Part shown: in pieces, positions 56,947 to 64,000 of the stretch
How positions within the stretch are numbered: position 1 is the stretch's first letter
Layout: each line of letters opens with the position of its first letter
Assembly (NCBI RefSeq): GCF_950023065.1
Contig: NC_088679.1
Location: forward strand, 71,982,001-72,046,000
From: Planococcus citri
Lineage: Eukaryota; Arthropoda; Insecta; Hemiptera; Pseudococcidae
DNA: 64,000 nt
Direction of reading: 5' to 3'
Notes under the pieces: generated by a model
The model's database searches: none
Seen by the model: only the letters and a program-made list of their open reading frames with translations
Told to the model about the DNA's origin: nothing
Position numbers and translations under genes: made by a program

Positions 56947-58224
56947 AGCTGAATTTTAAGAACGAGAACTCGATGAAAACGTTACAACTGATGCGACATA
57001 CACAGTCTAACCTCGAAATATTACTTTGCGATAGATTAGGCTCTTCCTAACAATCGTACGTTTACTTAAACCAATATTGAGATAGGCAATTAACGCAAGC
57101 ACGAGACTATGTAGCTCGATTGAATGACTGAATGACAATAATAAAATAACTGATTAGCTAAGTCTAAGTACCCACTTCTACAGATAACACGTAATCCGTA
57201 TAGTACCATCAAAAGCAAATAGTGGGCTCAAGTAGGTTTGTAAGTCACCTATAGACATTTATTTATATAGTCTACAATGAGAAAATTAAAAAATTTTTGC
57301 CATCTGACATTTTTCATAAAAAGTAGGTAGGTACATACTTACCTAGTTACGTTCCTAACGCTATTAATTTACATCTTACAAAAAGTGACTCTAGAGCGAA
57401 AAAACCCACAATTTTTTCAGAAATGCTCCATTATTGAGCACCCATACCTATTGCTCTCGTCACTAGAGCACTTCCACAGAAAAGGTTTTTTCTGAGTTAC
57501 TTTCAACTCAGAATAAAATTCTTCACAAAATATCGTCAAAATATTGATTTATTTTCAATTCTAGATATTGGACACCTACTTAATTAATGAAAAATACACC
57601 ATTGCTCATTGGCAAAAATAAATAGGTACCTGATTAATCACAATATTTGTGCTCTAGGTACTTATGTGCTTATATTCAAGTCATTTTGGACCCTCCAGTG
57701 ACCTTTTGAAAATTCCTGGAGCCTCCAGCAGATTTTTGAAATATAAAATTGCAACAAAATTTCACCTTTTTCACTTCATTTAATAAAATTTCATGTTTCA
57801 AAAATCTCCTGGAGACTCCAGAAATTTTCAAAAGGTCACTATAAAGGCTCCAAAATGACTTGAAACCACCTAAAGTCGACTTCATAGCATATTGAAATTA
57901 GAGGACATATTTAATTTCTGCATTCCAACTCGACTTGATGAAATTTTGTGGGAATTTCGAATTTTAAAAATCTGCTGGAAGCTTCAGTAGTTTAGTTTTC
58001 AAAAAGTCGCTGGAGGCTTGATAAGTAAGGTAGAGTCTAAAATACTCTTAGTCGTAAGATAACGATTGAGTATTCAGACAAGTGTGATGCTAGCTAGCCA
58101 CACTAAGTAAACAACAATTGGGATTGACACTGAGAGTTATGTACTTAATGTGTTCCCTATTCACTTAATGCAATCAGCCACTGCTAGATTAACAATACTT
58201 ACCCCCGGCTAGGTGCGCGAATAG
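56947..58224. other. Upstream region of copy H and flanking repeats
   Basis: No gene recognised. 57230-57430 shares words with 45760-45940 (ACATTTATTT-TATAG, AGAGCGAAAAA-CCCAC, AAATGCTCC). 57675-58020 is GCCTCCAGC-word repeat, partly inverted. 58020-58220 is GC-richer and may be part of an LTR, without fixed ends. Confidence 0.45.
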
Positions 58225-58770
58225 AGATTTTACCATGATTATTTGTGACACGGCCAGCGATACCAGACCATATGTCGGAAAACTTTTTTCTGAGATAATC
58301 GCGTTTTCATGGAAAAAGTCAGAAAATATCAAAAAAAAATTTTTTGTCGATTCATATACTATGAAGCCTATACTTTGGAATAGGTGTACCCACCGATCTC
58401 AAACACGTCGTTTTAGTGGTGAAAAACCGGTTTTACAAACGTGCTTTTCATAAAAAAATGTCAAAAAAAAAAAATATATTATGATGTAAAACCATTAAAA
58501 GATGAAGAAAATGAAAAAAAAAAAAAATTTAAAAATGTTACAAAAATAACCCAAACTTTCAAACACGTTTTTCTCAGAATTTTGGTTTTTGAATTTCAAA
58601 AAATACGCAACTTTGAAATTTTGAAAATTTGTCAGATTTTAATATTTTGAAAATCTGTTTGCACCATTGAAAAGAGGAAGAAAAACACTACCAGAAACCA
58701 CAATAAAACGAAAAAATTTTTTGTGGACATATGGTATGGTATCGCTGGCCGCGTCACATTTATCATGAAT
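58225..58770. mobile_element. Inverted-repeat element with GGCCAGCGATACCA arms
   Basis: The left arm (about 58225-58300) TTTGTGACACGGCCAGCGAT then ACCAGACCATATGTC pairs with its inverse at 58725-58770 (GACATATGGTATGGTATCGC, TGGCCGCGTCAC). A-rich interior without coding capacity. Outer ends and target duplication not determined. Confidence 0.6.
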
Positions 58771-58958
58771 AAGTGCAAGGAATAAATACGCGATTATTAC
58801 TCGAACTTGTATTACACAAATAAAATACAATTGCAATCACGAGTATTACAAATGGAAAAAGACTTAACACAACTAAAAACTTAATTGAAATAAAGAAATA
58901 AACTATTATAAAAAACCTTTAACCGAGGGCCTGAGCTCTCCTGTATTTTAGGGTACTA

Positions 58959-61900
58959 CTAGGGGGCTCCGCCCCCTGTGCTGCTCCGCAGCCCCAACCC
59001 CGGCTCGCGCCCTCGCTTCGCTCGGGCTGCTCGCCTTCCCTCCTCCCCTCCGAAAAAGCTCAAAATTGTTGATGAATTGGCAACAATTTTCTCCAATGTA
59101 AAAAATCTTTCATCTCAAGTTTTCCATTTTTTGTTTTCAGTTTTCGATTCAATTTTAGTTTTTCTTTGTTTAGACGTCGTTCAATTTTCTTTGTTTAAAT
59201 TCACTTTCATCATCATTTTTTCTTGTTTTTATTTTTTATTTTCATTTTTTCTTCTTCAGTTTTATTTTTGCATTTTTTCTTGTTGTCAGTTTAAAACTTA
59301 GCTCCAGAGTTGTCTGTGAAGTGTGAAGAGAGACATTTTAGTCTTTAAAGAGAGGGTATTTTTGAAAGAATTTCTGTTTTCTCGCTCTAGCCCTACCTTA
59401 TTTGTTTTAGGAAAAATAGTAGGTTTGCAATTCCAAAAGATAGTATTTGAGATTCTGCTTAGACTTAGACCATTATTGCTATTTAGAATCCAAGGCCCCT
59501 TTTTCTCGACAAAAATTGCAAAAAAGCATAACATTTTTCGCCACAAATTTCCAAAAAGATTTGATTTCTGCAAAAACATAACAAAAGTTTTTGCTTTTTA
59601 CCATATTCTGTGGAAAATCTCGCCTCCTAAACTTTTTTTGTTACCTCAAAATGCCAAAAATAAATGCTGAAAAGTGTCACTTTTTTTTTTACTAAAAATT
59701 GTTTAAAACTCGTTTCTTTTTTTTGACCATTGAATTACTATAAAGTGAAAATTGTCGTTTTTTTGCAAAAAAATTCCCAAAAAGGTTTTATTTTTTAAAC
59801 CAAATAATTCACCTATTCACAATGCAAACTTGGGGTAAGTATTTTTTGATTTTGAGATAATGGTTACATAGCTGGCAGAAGTGTTGGTGTAAGCGGGCGC
59901 TTTCATCAAGCTAGCAAAAAATTTCCAGGATGTAAAATGAGATACCCTATAGCAGCTTAGCAGCTTTCTCAAACTTGTAAAACAGAATCAGTGAAGTCAC
60001 CTAACAAATTGATGAAAAAATGATGAATTTTAATAAAATCGTTTTTTTTTTCTTTATTGCTCTCATCAAATTTATCTACCAATGGGGAGGGGGTCCATCT
60101 TCTGTTTCCAGATGCGTTTATGCGTGTGTTTTAGCAATTTTTTTAATACCAATTCTTATAAAGTTGATTTGATTTGATTTGATTTGATAAATGGACACAG
60201 CCTACCTTGTGAAAATTAAATTATTTCTCTTATTTTGAAACCAACCTATGCAATACATATAAATTAAAAAACATGTGATATTGACATTTTAAATTTAAAA
60301 GCAATGTCTTTTTTCCCTGAAAAATTGCCTCTAAAAATTTGAGTAAAATTTTTCTATAATAAAAATTTTCCGATGTTATTTAATGAGAACAAAATGAATC
60401 ATTTCATTTAAAGAATTTTTGGGTGACTTTTTTGGCCAAAAAATTCTTCAAATGAAATGATTTAGACATTGAATATGAAAAATCTCCCTGCCTTTATTTG
60501 CCTTCATTAAATAACATAGGAAAATTTTTATTATTGGGAAATTTTAAGCTCAAATTTTGAGAGACAACTTTTTAGGCAATTTTTGCCAAAATTACACAAT
60601 TTTATAATCCCCTCTTCTTTAAGAATTTTTCTCGTCCTGTTTTTTTCTTAGGTTCGAATACCTACTTGGATGCAAGTTGTGCAATTGATTTTTGTTTTTG
60701 TGTTTTTGCCCCTAACACCGGCTCGCGCTTCTCCCCCCAAACATGTTGAAAATATTTCCCCTGAAAGTTCAAAATTCTTCATGAACTGGCAACAATTTTC
60801 TGCAATAGGTTTCCATTTTTAGTTTTCAGTTCTATTTTTGCATTTTTTCCTGTTTCCAGTTTTGATCGAATTTTAGTTTTTCTTTGTTTAGATGTTTGTC
60901 GTTCAAATTCACTTCCATTATTATCATTTTTTTCTTGTTTTCATTTTTTATTTTCAATTTTTTGTCTTCAGGTTTATTTTTGCATTTTTTCTTGTAAGTT
61001 AGTCAGTTTTTCATTCAATTTTAGTTTTTTTTCCTTTTGAAATCTTTCAATTTTCTTCGCCAATTGTTTTCAATTTTATAATCATAATTTCTTCTTGTTT
61101 TTATTCATCAATTTTTGACATCTATTCTTTTTCATTCCTTTTTTTATATATTTCATTTTTTATTGGACTCATCATCAATTCCTATAATTTTTCTGTTATC
61201 ATTTTTCATTGTTTTATTTTTTGTTAATTTTTTCATTTATTCGCCATGAATTCATTTTTATCGTTTTCGTTTTTGCATTTTCTTTTCTTACAATTGTTTC
61301 CTGGTTTTGGTTTCGATTTGATCTGATTTCTTTTGTTTTCATTCAGTTTTTATCAAGATTGATGCAGTTTCAATTTAGATTTTGTTTAATTCATTAATTT
61401 TTTCTTTTCTTTTATTCCTTATGCATTTATTTTTCATCACTTTTCTTTCTTTGTTTCATGACTTTTACCTCACTTTTTATTTTCGTGTTCAAACGCGCCC
61501 TATATTTTTCTCCAATATTCTTTCTGGCCTTTTTCTGGTTTACTTACTTTCTTAATTTATTCATATTTCATATAGGTACCTATACATACTCTCATTCTCA
61601 ATCGCTATCTTTCTCCTAAGATGTTTAAATTTATTCAGATTTCCTCACTTTTAAATTTTTGTGAGTATAATTAAAAGGATAAATAGTTGGCTGCGAAGTA
61701 TAAGCTGAATGTTTTGTTTACTATTTGATGATAAGGAAAATGCCTAGCAAATGAGAAATATTCGGCCGCGAAATGAAAGCTTAAAGTTACAATTGTCCAA
61801 AATTGTGCATTTTTAATTTTTTGGGCTAAAACTAAAAAATTTTGAATTCTAAATGTTTGATGACATATCTACGCGTCATGAGGGACATTTTAAAAAAAAA

Positions 61901-61981
61901 ATTAGTGAAATCGGTCCAGTGGGAGAGGCTCACCGACTGGAACAACATTTTTCAAGATTCTTTTAATACGATATATATAGA
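58959..61981 (-). mobile_element. Helitron-like non-autonomous element
   Basis: Read on the minus strand it begins TCTATATATATCGTATTAAA (61981 downwards), preceded by A. It ends with a GC-rich hairpin GGGGGC-GGA-GCCCCC running into CTAG (58962-58959), followed by T. TC at the 5' end, CTRR at the 3' end, a terminal hairpin and insertion between A and T are Helitron hallmarks. Caveat: the hairpin abuts CTAG instead of lying about 10 bases before it. The interior is T-rich on the plus strand. 58985-59300 and 60715-61000 are direct repeats (GGCTCGCGC, AAAGTTCAAAATT, GGCAACAATTTTC, CCATTTTT-GTTTTCAGTT). No RepHel protein. Confidence 0.55.
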
Positions 61982-64000
61982 TTAACTTGTCAATTTGCGA
62001 CTCTTGTCGTTGTAGAACTGCGACGAGTTTAGGTAGCTAATACCTTGACCACGCCTATTGTTACCAGATTGGTAAAGGGTTGACATACGAGTAGGTATGC
62101 TATTATTGACGAATATAGGTATATTGGCAAATATATATTGGTAGTGGCTTTAAGGCATATACTTCCTACTCTAACAGGCTCTTCGCCGAAATCCATCTCT
62201 GGGCCCAAAACCCTCATTATCCTCCTATACCTTTTTGAAAAAATTCACCAGGAATGTCCCATGCCATTTCCACACTTTTTCGTCATGGTCCCAAAATTTT
62301 CCCATCAATACAGGCAAAAAAAAAAGATTTTTTATTCTACATATAAAAAGTGCGTTTCTTTTTGGAAATTCCGATCGTAATAATATGCATGGGGCATGGG
62401 GTGGGGATGAAATGTATTCCGAAGTACCAACCAATAATCCACGATGTTATTTCGAATCTGGAACTTAAGGAATTTTACCTACCATTGTTATCTGGAATAG
62501 GTACCTAAGTACCCATTTCCAATTTTTTAATTTTTAACGAGACTTTCCAAGTTATAAAGAAAACAGTTTGTGCAATAGTTTAAAGTTGCTTCTATTTTTC
62601 TTTTGGTCCAGATGAATTTTTTGATCAATCATTCAGATCAATGATCATTTCCAAAAAATTACGAACGATCAAAAATTTACTTAAGAGAACTCTAATCTAG
62701 ATGAAATTGTAGCTAAATAAAAACCATTTTCGGGTCATTTTTAGTGATCGCGATCATATAGGCTATCTGATGCACATACAGATTAATCGAAAAGCAATGA
62801 CCTGGGGAAACGGACCTCACACATTATATTCAATTTATATTAGAAAAGATAGCGAAGAAATGAAATTTAATAGAGATTAAGCGTTTTAATATTAAATACT
62901 TAACTACCTATCGTTTATAACGATTTTATCACTCATTTCTACTAAAAAATTTGATCATACTGAGATAACTGATAAGGATAAGTAACTTAAGCAATTGATT
63001 TTCAGCACTAACAAGCTGTTAAGTATCATTTTAGTATTTCTCAGTACCTAACTAATGAAATCCTTGAGACTTAAAAATACGTGGTTGATGCGATGTACCC
63101 ATTTTTCTTTTACATATTTTGCAGTTATGCTTGGCTTGTTTTTCTATTAATCAAAGACGAAATGAAAAAGGCAGCATAAATGACTATCACAGCACCAATC
63201 TATATCTATCTGTTTCCGAAGTACCTACTACAGGCTGTTTCTTGTTAATCACCTAACTGTTTGTACAAGGAGTGCTTAAATTCTATGCTCGATTTCCAAT
63301 ATTTGCTTTCGTAGAAGTAAAAACAGTAAGTTATCTACCTACCTTGAAACTGAATTTTTGAAAACTATTACGTATTTTAGATTGGATTATAGCATAATAA
63401 ACTAAGCTTTCTTTTCTTTAATAAGTAGGTATATCAAAATTAAAATATCTTAATTTTTATGAACAATTTTTTGAAATTTTTGTGAAATTTGAAAAATTTA
63501 AAGACAAATTTTTCGAAGTGAATTTCAATTTTTTTTTTGATGTTTAAACGCAGTTTTATCGTATAATAAAAAAAAAACTTTTCGGAAAGGTCGTGCTCAA
63601 ACATTTTTTAAAAAATTTACCTCTAAAATAAAACATTAAGTATACCTATATCACTAAATTTCTTGTGTAATTTTCACCAACACAGCATCGCAATCCTATA
63701 AGTAAAAAATATTGTTTTTATGCCCCTCAAAATACAATTTTTCAAAATCTCTTTTTTTTCAAAATTAACATCCCCAAAAAAATCTTTTAAAAAATTATTG
63801 TAAAATTTTAAAAGCCAACAAATAAACTCCTTGCTTGAAAAACATTGGTTTTTAGTTCTCTTAAAAATAAATACAAATTTTCAAAAGTTGCTACCCTCGC
63901 TTCGCTTGAGCTTATTGCATACCCGTTTTTTTTTCAAAACCGGTTTCCTTAAAGGACAGGTTTTTAAGCCTTTCGAAATGAAATTTTCAAAAACGTTGAC
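61982..64000. other. Right flank, no gene recognised
   Basis: AT-rich sequence. Several open frames of 60-80 residues around 62029-62468 overlap on both strands and show no homology or codon pattern. TACCTA words recur. Near 63890 a CCCTCGCTTCGCTTGAGC word resembles the GC-rich part of the Helitron-like end at 59005-59030. Confidence 0.4.

Noticed and set aside
61209..61397. Phe-rich frame in the T-rich tract
   Set aside because: Composition artefact of poly-pyrimidine sequence inside the Helitron-like element.
62029..62468. Cluster of 60-80 residue frames near the right edge
   Set aside because: Overlapping on both strands, with no recognisable motif, splice context or start signal.
1..64000. 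tRNA, rRNA or CRISPR structures
   Set aside because: I saw no cloverleaf with intact A/B boxes, no rRNA-like stretch and no regularly spaced direct repeats; the window is eukaryotic.

Overview
This window reads as the nuclear genome of an insect. It is AT-rich, has small spliced exons with GT..AG introns and is packed with short non-autonomous transposons. Motifs such as TAGGTA and TACCTA recur throughout introns and spacers. That texture, together with the gene family, suggests a sternorrhynchan hemipteran (scale insect/mealybug or aphid relative). The placement is an inference, not proven by a marker gene.

The backbone is a head-to-tail array of eight paralogous genes, all on the minus strand, for SLC46-family (proton-coupled folate transporter-like) major facilitator transporters. 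From left to right I call them A (1-2720, 3' end off the window), B (6707-9426), C (9806-16265, broken), D (18715-24234), E (28575-36120), F (41730-43617), G (46440-50369) and H (51273-56946, one frameshift). Every complete copy has the same six-exon plan. Exon 1 is about 820 bp and encodes TM1-7. Exons 2 to 5 are exactly 102, 138, 84 and 154 bp, and a short variable last exon encodes the cytosolic tail. Intron phases are always 1,1,1,1,2. By sequence the copies form pairs or groups (A/B, C/D, F/G/H, with E alone), as expected from repeated local duplication. C carries two frameshifting insertions (5 bp in exon 1, 4 bp in exon 2). H lacks a single base in exon 1 but is otherwise intact.

The space between exons and genes is mostly mobile-element debris. 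I can delimit several elements by terminal inverted repeats plus target-site duplications: a hAT-type element in intron 1 of E (8-bp duplication ACTCTTCT) directly followed by a PIF/Harbinger-type element (TTA); a small long-armed foldback element (8-9 bp duplication) and a TTAA-flanked piggyBac-like element, itself hit by a TAA-flanked element, in intron 2 of D; a 1.4-kb foldback palindrome between D and E; TA-flanked elements with CAGGGTG ends; and a Helitron-like element at 58959-61981. There are LINE fragments (a Jockey-type reverse transcriptase C-terminus at about 6160-6600, two RT tails in intron 2 of H, two copies of a LINE-like 3' tail) and one probable LTR with a primer-binding site in intron 4 of C. 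Between E and F lies a decayed OARD1-like macro-domain sequence (37562-37944, plus strand), the only non-transporter, non-transposon protein homology that I recognise.

Right of H (57000-64000) no gene is recognisable; it is repeats. If the intact copies are expressed, they would form a set of related plasma- or vesicle-membrane solute carriers of about 450-465 residues. Known SLC46 members move folates, muropeptides and cyclic dinucleotides with protons. Which of these, if any, these copies carry cannot be read from the sequence.
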